Positions 1 to 11,375 are shown, counted from the stretch's first letter. The stretch is 64,000 bases of DNA from Mycoplasma zalophi (GCF_018914005.1 NZ_JAHMHI010000001.1:186001-250000), one strand, 5' to 3'. A program made the numbers and translations. Notes: generated by a model from the sequence alone, not told the origin.

Positions 1-1413
1 GGTGGAGAAACTGACTTAGATTTAGGACATTATGAAAGATTTATTGGTGAAAATTTAAGTAAATTATCATCAGTTACAAGTGGAAAAATATTCCAAAAAT
101 TACTTCACAAAGAACGTGATGGAAAATTTGAAGGAAAAACAGTTCAAATAGTACCTCATTTTACAGATGAAATTGAAAAAATAATTTTGGATATTGAAAA
201 AAATAAAAATCCTGACTTTGCAATTATAGAAATTGGTGGAACTGTTGGTGATTTAGAAAGTAATTCATTTTTCTATGCACTTGCACAAATAAGATATAAA
301 ATGCGTGATAGAGTATTTTTTGTTCATACATCATATGTTCCGTTTTTAGAAGCAAGTGGAGATTTTAAATCAAAACCTACTCAGCATTCAATTAGTTTAT
401 TAAGAGAATTAGGGATAAATCCTAATCTTGTGTTTTTAAGAAGCCACAAAACTCCAAGTGATTATGTTGTACAAAAAGTTGCAAAATATACTTTTTTAAA
501 TGAAGAGAACATCATTCCAGTTCCTGATTTTAAACAAGTTTATAAAATGCCTTTATATTTAGAAAAACACAAGGTAAGCCAAATAATTTTAAAGTATTTC
601 AATATTAAAAACAAAAAACCAGATCTTAAAAATTGAAAACATTTTGTTTCATTGATTGACAAAAAATATGAAACAAAATTAAATATAGCAATGGTGGGAA
701 AATACACAACATTTGAAGATGCATACAAATCAATTATTGAAGCTTTAAAAATATCAAGTGCTTATTCAAATGTAAATATTGCACTTAAATGAATTGAATC
801 TGAAAAAATTAAAGATGATGAAGATGCAAAACAAAGTCTTGAAAATATTGATGGTGTAATTATTTTACCTGGATTTGGTTCAAGAGGTATTGAAGGAAAA
901 ATTAAAATCGCAAACTATACAAGACAAAATTTAATTCCAACATTAGGGATTTGTCTTGGTATGCAAATTATGTCAATTAATCAAGCAAGATTAAAAGGCA
1001 TAAAAAATGCAACAAGTTATGAATTTAAAACAGATAATAAAGATGAAGTTTATGTTTTAGATTACATAAGAGGAAAAGATTCAAGCGATGCAATTGGTGG
1101 TACTTTAAGATTAGGTGCTAGTGATACAAAAATTAAAAAAGACACATTAGCATTTAGTATTTACCAAAAAGAAATTGTTAGTGAAAGACATAGGCATCGT
1201 TATGAAATAGTTGAAGATTATCGCAACATATTAGAAGATGGAGATTTTATTTTTTCAGGTGAAGAACCTAATACTCATTTAGCTGAAATTTGTGAATTAA
1301 AATCTCATCCATTTTACATCGGTACTCAATACCACCCTGAGTTTAATGCAAGACCATTAAATCCACATCCATTATTTAGCAGTTTTATAGAAGCAATTAA
1401 AAAGGAAAAATAA
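1..1413 (+). CDS. pyrG: CTP synthase (5' end outside window)
   Basis: Makes CTP from UTP, ATP and glutamine-derived ammonia. The reading frame is already open at base 1, so about 65-75 N-terminal residues of the usual ~540 are missing and 470 are visible. Seen: the synthetase-domain signature IEIGGTVGDLES (about residue 76), then a class-I glutamine amidotransferase domain with the nucleophile elbow GICLGMQ and the YHPEF histidine-glutamate near the C-terminus. TGA is read as Trp (e.g. LKNWKHFVS). The stop is one base from the ileS start, so the two genes are probably co-transcribed. Identity is very secure. Confidence 0.97.
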
Positions 1414-1414
1414 A

Positions 1415-4075
1415 ATGACAATAGATTATAAAAATACATTATTAATGCCAAATACTGACTTTTCAATGAAAGCTGATTTAGCAAATAAAGAAATTGAATA
1501 TCACAAAAATTGACAAGAAATTAACCTATATAAACAAATCTTAAAAAACAATGAAAATAATCAAAGTTTTATATTGCATGATGGACCCCCATATGCAAAC
1601 GGAAGTATTCATGTTGGTCATGCTTTAAACAAAATTTTAAAAGATATCATTATAAGACAAAAATCAATGCTTGGTTTTTATACTCCGTTTGTTGCTGGTT
1701 GAGATACTCACGGTTTACCAATTGAACACAAAATGTTACAAATCGCAAAGAAAAACCAACATGATTTTAAAGTTGTTGAATTAAGAGAGGCTTGTGCTAA
1801 TTATGCATTAAGTCAAGTTGAATTACAAAAAGAAGAATTTAAAAAATTATCACTTTTAACAGATTTTAGTGACATCTATGTGACATTAGATAAAAAAATG
1901 GAAGCTAACCAACTAAGACTTTTAAAAGAGATGATAAAAAAAGGTTTAATTTACAAAGACTTTAAACCAATTTACTGATCACCATCATCACAATCAGCAC
2001 TTGCAGAAGCAGAAGTAGAATATGCAGATCATATTTCACCTTCAATGTATGTTGCTTTTAAAGTTGTAAATGGTAATGAATTTGTTAAAAAAGATGATTA
2101 TATTGTAATATGAACAACAACTCCTTGAACTCTAATTGCAAATAGTGGAGTTGCAATAAATGCAGAATTCGATTATGTGTTAGTTGCAAATAACAACAAA
2201 AATTACGTAGTTGCAAAAGAATTATTAGAAGATCTTGTTACATTATTTAAATGAGAAGATTACAAAATATTAAACACATTTAAAGGTGAAAAATTAATTA
2301 ATATTCAATATGAATCACCAATAAATAAATTAATTGCCCCAGTAGTAGAAGGACACCATGTTGCTTTAGAAAGTGGAACTGGTTTAGTTCATATGGCACC
2401 ATTATTTGGTGAAGATGACTTTTTAATTGGTAAAAAACACAATTTAGAAATGATTATGCACGTTGAAGATGACGGAAAATTAAATCATTTTGCAGGTGAA
2501 TATGAAAACTTATTTTATGAAGATGCAAATATTCATGTTGGACAATATTTAGTTTCACAAAATCTACAACTTGCATTCAAAAAAATAAAACACTCATACC
2601 CACACGACTGAAGAACACACTTACCAATAATTTATCGTGCAACCCCACAATGATTTGTTAGTTTAAAACCTATTAAAGAAGATATTTTAAAAGCTATTGA
2701 TGAAGTAAAAACTTTTAATGAATGATCTAAGAAAAGATTACATTTAATGCTTGAAGCACGTCAAAGTTGAACAATTAGTAGACAAAGATCATGAGGTGTA
2801 CCTATTACAATTTTTTATGATAAAAATAAAGAACCTGTAATAAATGATGAAATTTTAGATTATGTAATTGATTTAGTTGAAAAACATGGGACAGATATTT
2901 GATATAAATCTGAAGTAGATCAACTATTACCTGAAAAATATCGTAATTTAGGTTATGCAAAAGAAAATGACATTATGGACGTTTGATTTGACTCAGGTTC
3001 AACTTCAATTGGTCTTAAACCAGGTGGAATTGAAGCTCCATTTGATTTATACTTAGAAGGAAGTGACCAATACAGAGGATGATTTAATTCTTCAATGATT
3101 AATTCAGTTGCTTGAAGAAATACAAGTCCATACAAAAGCTTATTAAGTCACGGTTTTGTTCTTGATGGTAAAGGACAAAAAATGTCGAAATCAAAAGGTA
3201 ATGTTGTTAAACCATTAGATATTGTTTCAAAATATGGAGCAGATATTTTAAGATTATGAGTTGCAAACAGTGAATACACAAGTGACGTTACAATTGATGA
3301 TAAAATCATGCAACAAAACATTGAAATTTATCGTAAATTAAGAAATACATTTAAGTTTATGTTAGGTGCTATTAGTGATTTTGAATACGAAAAAGTAGAA
3401 TTAGAAGGAATTCATCTTTTAATAGCTAATAGATTAGCAAAATTAAAAAATAAAATTATTGAAGATTACAACAATTATCGTTTTATAAACGTAATAAAAG
3501 ATATAAATAATTTTGTAATTGATTTAAGTAGTTACTACATTTCAATTTCAAAAGACTCTTTATATGCTGATGCAAAAGATAGCAAAGAAAGAAAACAAAT
3601 CCAATTTAACTTATATGAAATAACACATACATTAATGATTGCACTTGCGCCTATTTTACCAACAACAAGTGAAGAGATTTATAAATTCTTCCCATTAAAA
3701 AATAAAAAACAATCAGTGCATTTAGAAGAGTTTTTCAAAGAAGCAAATTTTGATGAAACAATAGAAAATAACTGAAAAGAATTTTTTGAATTAAAAGATT
3801 TAGTTTACAAACAAATTGAATTATCTATTCAAAATCAAGAAATTAAAAGACAAAATGAAACTTTTGTGACAATAAATTCTGATTCTGAATTTATAAAATC
3901 ACTTGATTTAGTAAAGTTATTAATGGTAGCAAAAATAGATTTTGGTCCTAAAACAAAAGTAATGAAATTACAAGACTCACAAAAATGTCTAAGATGCTGA
4001 AACCATTTTGAAAAATCGCAAATGTTTGAAGATGTTTGTTTAAGATGTAAAGCAGTTTTAGATGAAATGAATTAA
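1415..4075 (+). CDS. ileS: isoleucyl-tRNA synthetase
   Basis: Charges tRNA-Ile. It is 886 aa, normal for the family. Class-I signatures: HVGH (HIGH equivalent) in [15 protein letters not shown] near residue 60 and KMSKS in [11 protein letters not shown] near residue 590. The C-terminus has the zinc-binding CxxC pairs (CLRCW...CLRCK) typical of bacterial IleRS. Many Trp codons are TGA. It starts one base after the pyrG stop and its 3' end overlaps lspA by 14 bases, so expression is likely coupled. The ileS-lspA order is common in bacteria. No T-box is visible, as the gene sits inside an operon. Confidence 0.97.
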
Positions 4076-4709
4076 AAACATTAACAAAGAAGAAATTAAA
4101 AATAAAATAAAAACACATTTTAAACAAAATAAAAAGAAAATTATTATTAATATCATAACTTTTGTAATATTTTTTGCTATTTTACTAGCTCTTGATTTAA
4201 TTATTAAACAAGTATTTTATATTCATGGTGAAAATATTAATTACGGCGATAAACGAGTTGTGGACTGAAAAATTATTGCTTTCGGATCATATTTACATGA
4301 AGGAACAACATTATTTGGACAAAAATTACCAAATCCAGTCTTACATATTTTTAGTTTTGTTGTTTTTATTTTAAGTATTAGTGGATGTCTATTTATAAAA
4401 AACAAAAAACATTTTCCAATAGTTTTTGCATTAGCGGCTGTTAGCGCTGGAACTTTTGGGAATATGATTGATAGAATGGTATTTCTAGGTGTAAGAGATA
4501 TAATTTTTATTCCTTGAGGTCGAAATTGACTTCCTGGTGGAATATTTAATTTTGCCGATGTACAAATCACTCTTGGAGCAATATTTACAATTGTTTATAT
4601 TATAATAATGACAATAATTACTTTTTATAATGACAAAAAACAACAAAATATCACAAGCATTGAAAATAATAAGGAAAATATTGATTTTAATCAAGAAAAT
4701 AAGGAATAA
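4062..4709 (+). CDS. lspA: lipoprotein signal peptidase (signal peptidase II)
   Basis: Integral membrane aspartyl protease that cleaves prolipoproteins before the lipid-modified cysteine. It would process the lipoproteins encoded elsewhere in this window. It is 215 aa with four predicted membrane helices. The two catalytic aspartates lie in the conserved motifs GNMIDRM and FNFADV. The start ATG is inside the last codons of ileS (14-base overlap), read in another frame; the next in-frame ATG would remove membrane sequence, so this start is preferred. It has a hydrophilic N-terminal extension of about 25 residues and a charged C-terminal tail, as in other mycoplasmas. Confidence 0.95.
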
Positions 4710-4760
4710 TAATATAAAATTTAATTATAACTTTGATAATTTTAATTAAGGAGAATATAT

Positions 4761-5324
4761 ATGATAAATGTTAATGAATTTAAACCTGGTATAACTTTTG
4801 AAATGGATGGAAATATTTATGTTGTTTTAGAATCACAACACTCAAAACAAGGGCGTGGACAAGCAACAGTTAAAGCTAAAGTTAAAGATTTACGTTCAGG
4901 TTCAACAACAATTAAATCTTGAACAGGTGGAGATAAAGTTAAACCTGCAAGAATTGAAAAAACTTCAATGAACTTTTTATACTCAGATGGAGAAAATATC
5001 ATTTTAATGGATCAAAACACTTTTGAACAAGTTGAAATTGCTATTAATAAAATTGAATGAGAAATGAACTTTTTAGTGCCATCTACAAACGTTTTAGTAA
5101 GAAAATATGAACAAGAAATTTTAGATATTGAACTTGCTCCAAACGTTGAATTAAAAGTTATTGAAGCTCCAGAAGCAGTTAAAGGAAACACAACCAATAA
5201 TCCACAAAAAAAAGTTACAACTGAAACAGGATTTGTTTTAGAAACACCTATGTTTATAAAAGAAGGTGAAGTTATTTTAGTTTCAACCGAAACAGGTAAA
5301 TACGTAGGAAGAGCTAATAAATAA
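4761..5324 (+). CDS. efp: translation elongation factor P
   Basis: Rescues ribosomes stalled at polyproline by binding between the P and E sites. It is 187 aa, the standard length, with three beta-barrel domains and the C-terminal signature ending in KYVGRANK. A strong AAGGAG lies just upstream of the ATG. At the tip loop that carries the modified lysine in E. coli (Lys34), the motif reads SKQGRGQA, which places arginine at the modification position. Some bacteria rhamnosylate an arginine there; whether this one is modified cannot be told. The small gene downstream follows within 3 bases. Confidence 0.96.
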
Positions 5325-5327
5325 TAA

Positions 5328-5633
5328 ATGAATAATTTTATCAAAGTAAATTCAAAAATGAATATGTCTTACTATATACACCAAGATGTTTTAGTTGACA
5401 CAATAAAAAAAATATTTTTGTTTTTAGAAAATACTCAATTAGTTGATGATGTTAATTTACAAATTGAAAAACCAAAAAATAACATTTCTTATTTAATAAA
5501 ATATAAAATAAGAAAAAATAGTGATTTTGTTTTCGAAACAAAAAACTTATTATTTCTAATTGAACAAAAAATTTTTAGTTTATTAAACACAAAACCCACA
5601 AATATTACATTAAAATTTTGTGGAGAGTTCTAG
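5328..5633 (+). CDS. small conserved-looking protein of unknown function downstream of efp
   Basis: 101 aa, starting 3 bases after the efp stop and ended by a good terminator, so it is co-transcribed with efp. The sequence is alpha/beta in character (hydrophobic strands alternating with charged helices) with no membrane segment or signal peptide. Overall pattern and size vaguely recall Asp23/Gls24-type small proteins that sit beside efp in Firmicutes, but I cannot demonstrate homology. Its tight placement suggests a real translated gene. Confidence 0.7.
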   Translation: MNNFIKVNSKMNMSYYIHQDVLVDTIKKIFLFLENTQLVDDVNLQIEKPKNNISYLIKYKIRKNSDFVFETKNLLFLIEQKIFSLLNTKPTNITLKFCGEF

Positions 5634-5658
5634 CATAGATTACATCTATGCTTTTTTT
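5632..5658 (+). terminator. Rho-independent terminator of the pyrG-efp cluster
   Basis: Stem AGCATAGAT / ATCTATGCT with a 3-base loop (TAC), followed by seven T. It overlaps the stop codon of the small gene and ends the efp unit. Confidence 0.9.
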
Positions 5659-5692
5659 ATACAAAAAATTGAAAAAATAAAAAAATACTAAA

Positions 5693-5726
5693 AAAATAAT
5701 GAAAAAAACGTTTTTTTCATTATTTT
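5693..5726. repeat. 34-bp perfect palindrome upstream of the permease gene
   Basis: The 17-base arm AAAATAATGAAAAAAAC is followed directly by its exact reverse complement, centred on AACGTT at 5709/5710. It lies about 60 bases before the permease start and 35 bases after a complete terminator. With no loop it would extrude as a cruciform or serve as a dyad operator. It could also be a second terminator, since the T7 tract lies within the arm. Confidence 0.7.
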
Positions 5727-5785
5727 GTTACAAAAGTTTATAAAATAAATATACAAATATTAATTAAATTAAAAAAGGAGAGGAA

Positions 5786-8236
5786 ATGACAAAAAAATTT
5801 AGCGAAAAAAGTTTTGTTTTTTATGGAATTAATTTTATTGTTGGTTTTGGTTTTATTGCAACTATTCAAAGTGTTATCAAAACCGGTAATTATAGCTTAT
5901 TAATTTTCGCAATAACATCTTTTATTGCAGCCGGTATTATGTTAGCTTTTGCGCGTGGAACTCAATATTTTGGAAATCAAGTAGGTGGTTCTTATGCATA
6001 TGCAAAAGAAGCTTTTACTAAAAGTAAATGGTTTTGATTTTTAAATGGTTGAAATCAATTTATGCAAGCACCTTTATTTTCTGCAACTTCACCCTTGTTT
6101 TTTTCATCAATAGCAAGTTTATTTGTCGAAAATGAACAATATCAGTTTTTATTATTGATAGTTTCTTTAGTATTTTTTATTACATTAACTATCATTTCAT
6201 CATTTAGTTTGCATGTTTCTAAAAAATTTATTTTAGGAAGTGCAATTATTAAATGAATTATTTTTGGACTTATTTTAGGGGTAATAATTTATTTAGTATC
6301 AACACAGCCTACCCCTCATCTTTTTGTTAAAAATAGTTCAATTCAAAAAATAACCCCATTTATTATTGTTAACTCTATTCTAAGTTTTATTTATGCTTAT
6401 GGTGGAATAGAAGGTTTAGCAGGACTATCAACAAGTGTAAAAACTAAAAATTTTAAAAAGATATTATTTTATCTTTTTGGTTTTGTGATATTTATTTACT
6501 TAGTTTTCTTTTTATTATTTTCATTTATTCCATCATTTCAAACATGACAAGGTGATTATGTTGCAACAATAATGAAAAATGTATTGGGAACAACTGGTTT
6601 AATACTTTTTGCAATTGGTCTTTTATTTAGACAAATGACATCATCTATATTTTCTATGGTTTATTATGCAAAAACAGTAGTTCCTTTAGCATTAGATGGA
6701 TTTTTACCAGCTTCACTTGCAAAAGTAGCAAAAAACGGTCAACATAAAAATGCAATTAAGTTTGTAACTCTTATAAGTATTTTAGCAATGATAATTTTCA
6801 CAATATTACCTAAATTATTAAATATAAGTGATTCTTTTACAACTATTTTATTATCTGGTAATTTAGTATTTTTTGTTATTTACTTAATAACTTTAGTATC
6901 TATTTTACATATTTCATTTAAAAGAAAAGAATTTAAAATACCTATTTGAGAAAAGATAATTTACATGATAACTACTTCACTAATAATAGCGATTATTTTA
7001 ATTACACTTTTCCCTCCTATTGTTAATGAATCATACCAACCTTCACAATTATTAGTGATATTAAGTTATATTTCACTTATGGTTTTAGGATTTGTAACTT
7101 GATTTGTATATGTACTTATTAAAAAAATAAATCCAATACATAGATACACAACTAACTATACAAAACTCACACAAAATAAAAAGACTTCATTAGAAGAATT
7201 AGAAAAAAGCGGAATAAAAAAAGTTGTTGAAACCTTGTTTATAAATACATTTAAAACACAAAATAGATTTATATTATTAACTAATCAAAGCGAATCTTTT
7301 AGAGATTTAATAATTCGTTCACTTGCTTCTGTTTTAAATTTCAATAACAAAAAAAATGAATTACCTTTACATACTGTTTATAAACTAAATACAGAAAAAT
7401 TAGCATTTACAAAAGATAAAAAAATTATGAATATTTTCTATAAAATGTTTTTTAGTTATCAAAATAAAAATTCTAACTTTATTTTATTTATAGAAAATAT
7501 AAATTTATTAAATCAAGATGTTTTAGATATTTTAGAAAGAGTAAAAAATCATACCAATATAAAAATTATTGCAACTTCTCAAAATGAAATACTTGATTCA
7601 AAATACCAAAAAATATTTCACACAGTTTCTATTAATGATTTAACTAATGATCAAAAAATAGCAATTACATTACATGCAAAAAATAAAATTCTTTTACAAC
7701 ATAATTTAATAATGGATAAAGAAGCAGAAAAATTATTAATAAAAATGATAAAAGATGGAATGTATATTAGTGATATTTTAAATCAAATTGATACAGTAGC
7801 AGCATATATACAAACTCAAAATAATCAATTATCTGTACATATAGACTCACTAAATAAAGAAAAAAATAAATTACAAAATCAAAAAATTAAATTACAAAAT
7901 ACAAATAATTCTAAAGAGGTTAATGATATAGATAAACAAATTGAAAATACTGAACAAAAAATTAATGAATTTAAAAATACTATTTTAGACGAAAAAACTA
8001 TTGTTAATAAATTTATCTCTTATTTAAAGACAAAAAACTTATACAAACAAAAAATAAAAGATTACAAAGAAAATGGTAATATATCAGCTGCATTTATATT
8101 AGAAAACGAAATAATTGTTGAAATAGAAAAAGAAATTAATAAATTACTAAAAATTATAGAAAATTTAAAATTTTATGATGCAATCATAACAAAAGAAAAA
8201 TTTACAAAAATAAACAAAAACATAACTATTGGATAG
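5786..8236 (+). CDS. APC-type amino-acid permease fused to a degenerate ClpB-like AAA+ domain with M-domain coiled coil
   Basis: 816 aa, read through several TGA-Trp codons. Residues 1-465 form a polytopic permease of about 12 helices with amino acid/polyamine/organocation character, so likely an amino-acid importer. From about residue 470 the protein is soluble and matches the ClpB/ClpC first AAA+ module in order: LEELEKSGIKKVV, then TQNRFILL (ClpB TQNNPVLI), ILFIEN at 566-571 (Walker B ILFIDE), IKIIATSQNE, a small lid domain, then a coiled coil ending GNISAAFILENEI, which parallels ClpB GDLARAAELRYG. The Walker A Gly-Lys-Thr is absent (TNQSESFR at 499-506) and the Walker B DE is EN, so ATPase activity is unlikely. 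A GGAG Shine-Dalgarno precedes the ATG. The fusion lies in one continuous frame, not at a frameshift. Confidence 0.88.
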
Positions 8237-8257
8237 TTATGTTCAATCCTAAGGATT

Positions 8258-8281
8258 ACACAGATATTTCTGTGTTTTTTT
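8258..8281 (+). terminator. Rho-independent terminator after the permease fusion
   Basis: ACACAGA / TCTGTGT stem with a 4-base loop, then a T-tract. It abuts the stop codon of the convergent ArdC-like gene. Confidence 0.85.
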
Positions 8282-9149
8282 ATAATTTTTCTTTAATTTG
8301 TTTTGCAATTAAAACAACATTCTTTAAAAATAACTCTTTTTCAGAATCACTTAATTTCTTTAAAATGCTTTGAACAAAGTGAAAATCATATTCAAAATTA
8401 TTTAATTCAATAGATTCTAAAATTAAAAATGAAATCATATTTTCTTCTAAAGTTGTATTTTCTAAAACTTTTTTGTACCCATCATATCTTAGAATAATTC
8501 TAATTAATATTTTCAATAAACTAAGAGATAATAGATTGTCATAATAATTTATAAAAATTTCTTTTGTTTCATAATTAATTTTTTCATTATTTGTATCAGA
8601 TTTTGTTATTTGAACATTGAATTTAAGTTTTTCTAAGTATTTTATTAAAGTTTTTTCTAAACTATCATAAGAATATTGTTTATGAGTTTTTCTTTTAATT
8701 TCTGTTAATTGATTATCACCAAAAACAGGAATCAATGATACTATTTTCTTTTTAAAAGTTGAACCTATACCGTTTCTAATTTGATCTTTTGTTTCATCAT
8801 CTGCATTTTCTCATTCAAGTGGCTGATTTTCATTGTCTTTTACAATAAAAGTTTTTTCTTTGTATCCTATTATATATGCAGCTTTTTCGCCTTTTTTTAT
8901 TTGAACACCGCGTTTTTTTCATTGATTAAAAGTTAAAAATTTATTAGCTTCTTTGTTTTGTTTAAATAAAAGTCATTGATTTGCTACATCATAAGGAAGA
9001 AATTTACTAAGTAATTTTAAATTTGCAATGACATTTTCAGTTGAAGCAAAAAAATTATTGTTTTGTTTTTTTATATATTCTAATCTTTCTAATAAATTTG
9101 CATTTAATTTCATATTTTCAAGATTAGAAATAGTAATATACTGGTACAA
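8280..9149 (-). CDS. ArdC-like protein: ssDNA-binding-type N-terminal domain with a degenerate metallopeptidase domain
   Basis: 289 aa from a TTG start chosen because AAAGGAG lies 7 bases upstream; an internal ATG at 9113 is the alternative. Residues about 40-90 carry the ArdC N-terminal pattern (NQWLLFKQ...FLTFNQWKKRGVQIKKGEKAAYI), known from plasmid anti-restriction proteins and also found in mycoplasma integrative elements. The C-terminal half is where ArdC proteins normally have a zinc metallopeptidase with HExxH. Here the equivalent helix reads LLKILIRIILRY, so the zinc ligands are gone and catalysis is unlikely. It overlaps the 78-aa peptide gene by 26 bases and is last in a three-gene operon. 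Confidence 0.75.
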
Positions 9150-9360
9150 GATTACTCTCCTTTGTTTCGTTATTTCATTTATATGTGTTACCGTCTTTTG
9201 TTTTTAGTTCACCATTATTTGAAGAAGCTACTTTAACCGTTCCTATTATGTTTCCGATTGCCCCAAATGCAAGTGGCAATATAGTACTTAAAAAACCAAT
9301 AAAACTTCCACCTTCTAATTCAATTGCTTTATCATATTCCATTTCTTTAAAATTATCCAT
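9124..9360 (-). CDS. 78-aa peptide with a double-glycine leader-like motif and a Gly-rich hydrophobic segment
   Basis: Starts inside the end of the coiled-coil gene (ATGGATAA overlap) and ends inside the ArdC-like gene, so it is translationally coupled on both sides. The first 18 residues (MDNFKEMEYDKAIELEGG) resemble a double-glycine bacteriocin leader: acidic, Leu at -4, Met at -12, GG at -2/-1. Then follows a 27-residue Gly/Ala/Ile-rich hydrophobic stretch (SFIGFLSTILPLAFGAIGN and on) and a polar tail. It could equally be a holin-like or simple membrane peptide. No C39-peptidase transporter is visible nearby. The function is unknown and the resemblance is inference. Confidence 0.65.
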
Positions 9361-11281
9361 TTGTTCTATCTAGTCTTTTCTTAAGAGTTGTATCTTCAAA
9401 TTCTTTTAATGGTTTGAATAGATTGTTATTAGCATCTTGAATAATGATGTTGTATGCTTTTATGTGTTCATTTAATTTATCTTTAAAATATTTTCCTCTA
9501 TTTATATTCGGTGAATCTTTTATAGTTATATAAACATTTTTTAATATTTCATACATATTGTTTAGCTTTTCTTTTTCTAAACCTGTTTGGTTGTGAATTT
9601 CATTATCAAAATCTTCATCTGTTTTACTTAATAAGTTGTTTATATTTATATTGTTATATACGCTTTTAAATAAATATTTAGCTTCTTCATTTGTAAAAAA
9701 TAGCCCTTTATCGTTTCAAATATCTGAAAAATGATTAATATTTTCAATAATTAATTGAATTATTTTTATTTTTTCATTTACTATTTCTTTTGCATAAGAA
9801 TGTTTTGAATTTAAATATAAATTGTTAATAAGATCGTTTTCTTGGCTTAGTTTTTTTACTTGTTCACCTAGATTTTCATTTTCTTTTTCTAATGAAGAAA
9901 CTCTACTTGTTAAAAATGTTATATTTTGCTTATTTTTTTCTATTTCTGCAATAAATGAAGTTCTTTGATTATTTAAATTATTTATATTTTCTTCTAAATT
10001 CATTTTTTGAGCATTTAGACTCAAAATATCAGATTTTAATTTATTTATTTCATTATTTTTTATTTCAATTTCGCTATTTAATTTTTCAATTTGCGAAATA
10101 TTTGCAATTTTATCTAACTCAAGCTCTTTAATATTTTCTTGATATTCTTTAACTAAATTTTCTAAATTTAAGATATCAGAATTTTTATTTTCTATTAAAA
10201 CTAATAGATTTTGATAATCATTATTTTTATTTTCTAATTCTAATTTCAATTCTTTTATATTATTTTTTAAATTTTCATTTATTTCATTTAAATTTTGTAT
10301 ATTTTGTTCAAGTAACGCAATTTGTTCACGATTTTTTTCTAAAATTGTGTTATTTATTTCTATTTGTTTTTTTAGTGATTCCATTTCATTTCTTAAATTT
10401 AAAACAGTTACATTTAATTCATTTAATTTATTTATATTAGCATTATTTAATTCAGAATATTTAGTCAAAATATTTTCAAAATGATCATTTAAATTGTAAA
10501 TATAATTTAATACATCATTATGAAATGTTGCTATTACATTTCCATTTTCTAATAAATTTTCAAAACTATCACTTTCATCAATAAAATTTAAAAAATTAGT
10601 ATATGCATCTTTTAATTCAAGATACCTAGAATCGTTTTTATAATTAAATTCCATTAAAGAATCATTTACTAAATAATTTGCATTTTTTAAATAAAAATCT
10701 TTTAAATTATCTATACTTATTTGATAATTATTAGCAACATCAATAAAACTATTTTTGATTTTATTTAATTCAATATTTTTTAATTCCAATGCTTGTTTTT
10801 CGTAATTAATTTTTTCATTTTCACTTGATAATTCATTATTTTTTAGTGTTAACACACCATTAGCTTTATTTTTATTATCAATTTCAGTTTTTAATAAAGT
10901 ATTGGCATCAGTCATTTTAGAGTTTTGTGTCTTTAAATAAATGTTTTCTTGTATTTTGGAATTTACATCGTTTTTAAGTGATAAATTTTCAGTTTTATAA
11001 GCGTTGTTAGAAATTAATAATTTTTTATTTTGATCTTTTATTTTTAAATTATCAATTACAAGTAATTTATTTTCATCAATTTTTGTTTTAATGATTAAAT
11101 TTTTGTCTTTTATATTGTTTGATTTCACATAATTCATTTTTGTTAATATCAAACTTGGAATAGTTATAGCAGCAGAGGTTAATAAAATTAAACCTAGTAT
11201 TAGGAATTTTTTATTATTTCTATTGCTTTTATTTTTTTTAACTTTGATAAAGTCAAAATGTTTATCTTTTGTATTTTGCAT
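9353..11281 (-). CDS. membrane-anchored coiled-coil protein
   Basis: 642 aa when one TGA at 9716 is read as Trp. A basic N-terminus (residues 1-26) is followed by one membrane helix (FLILGLILLTSAAITIPSLI), then a coiled coil of roughly 450 residues built from Asn/Lys/Glu/Leu heptads, and a C-terminal helical region of about 120 residues. There is no lipobox, so it is probably anchored by the N-terminal helix. AGGAG sits just before the ATG. It is the first gene of the operon with the GG peptide and ArdC-like gene. No enzymatic motif is seen; a structural or tethering role is possible. Confidence 0.8.
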
Positions 11282-11328
11282 TTTCTCCTTTCACTATTAA
11301 AAGTAAAAAAGATTGCAAAAAAATAAAA

Positions 11329-11375
11329 AAAGATGTTTTTTAAACAAAAATAAATTTTGTTTGTTTACATCTTTT
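11329..11375 (-). terminator. terminator of the trmN6-metG unit
   Basis: On the minus strand the metG stop lies in AAAGATGT, which pairs with ACATCTTT about 30 bases later and is followed by a T-rich run. Confidence 0.7.

Noticed and set aside
7235-8236. Separate ATPase gene downstream of the permease
   Set aside because: The frame is continuous from 5786; the apparent start at 7235 is a TTG with no ribosome site and the breaks upstream are TGA-Trp codons.
9716-11281. 521-aa coiled-coil protein ending at 9716 and a separate 67-aa gene at 9353-9556
   Set aside because: The apparent stop at 9716 is TGA, read as Trp here, and the frame continues without a break to 9353, giving one 642-aa protein.
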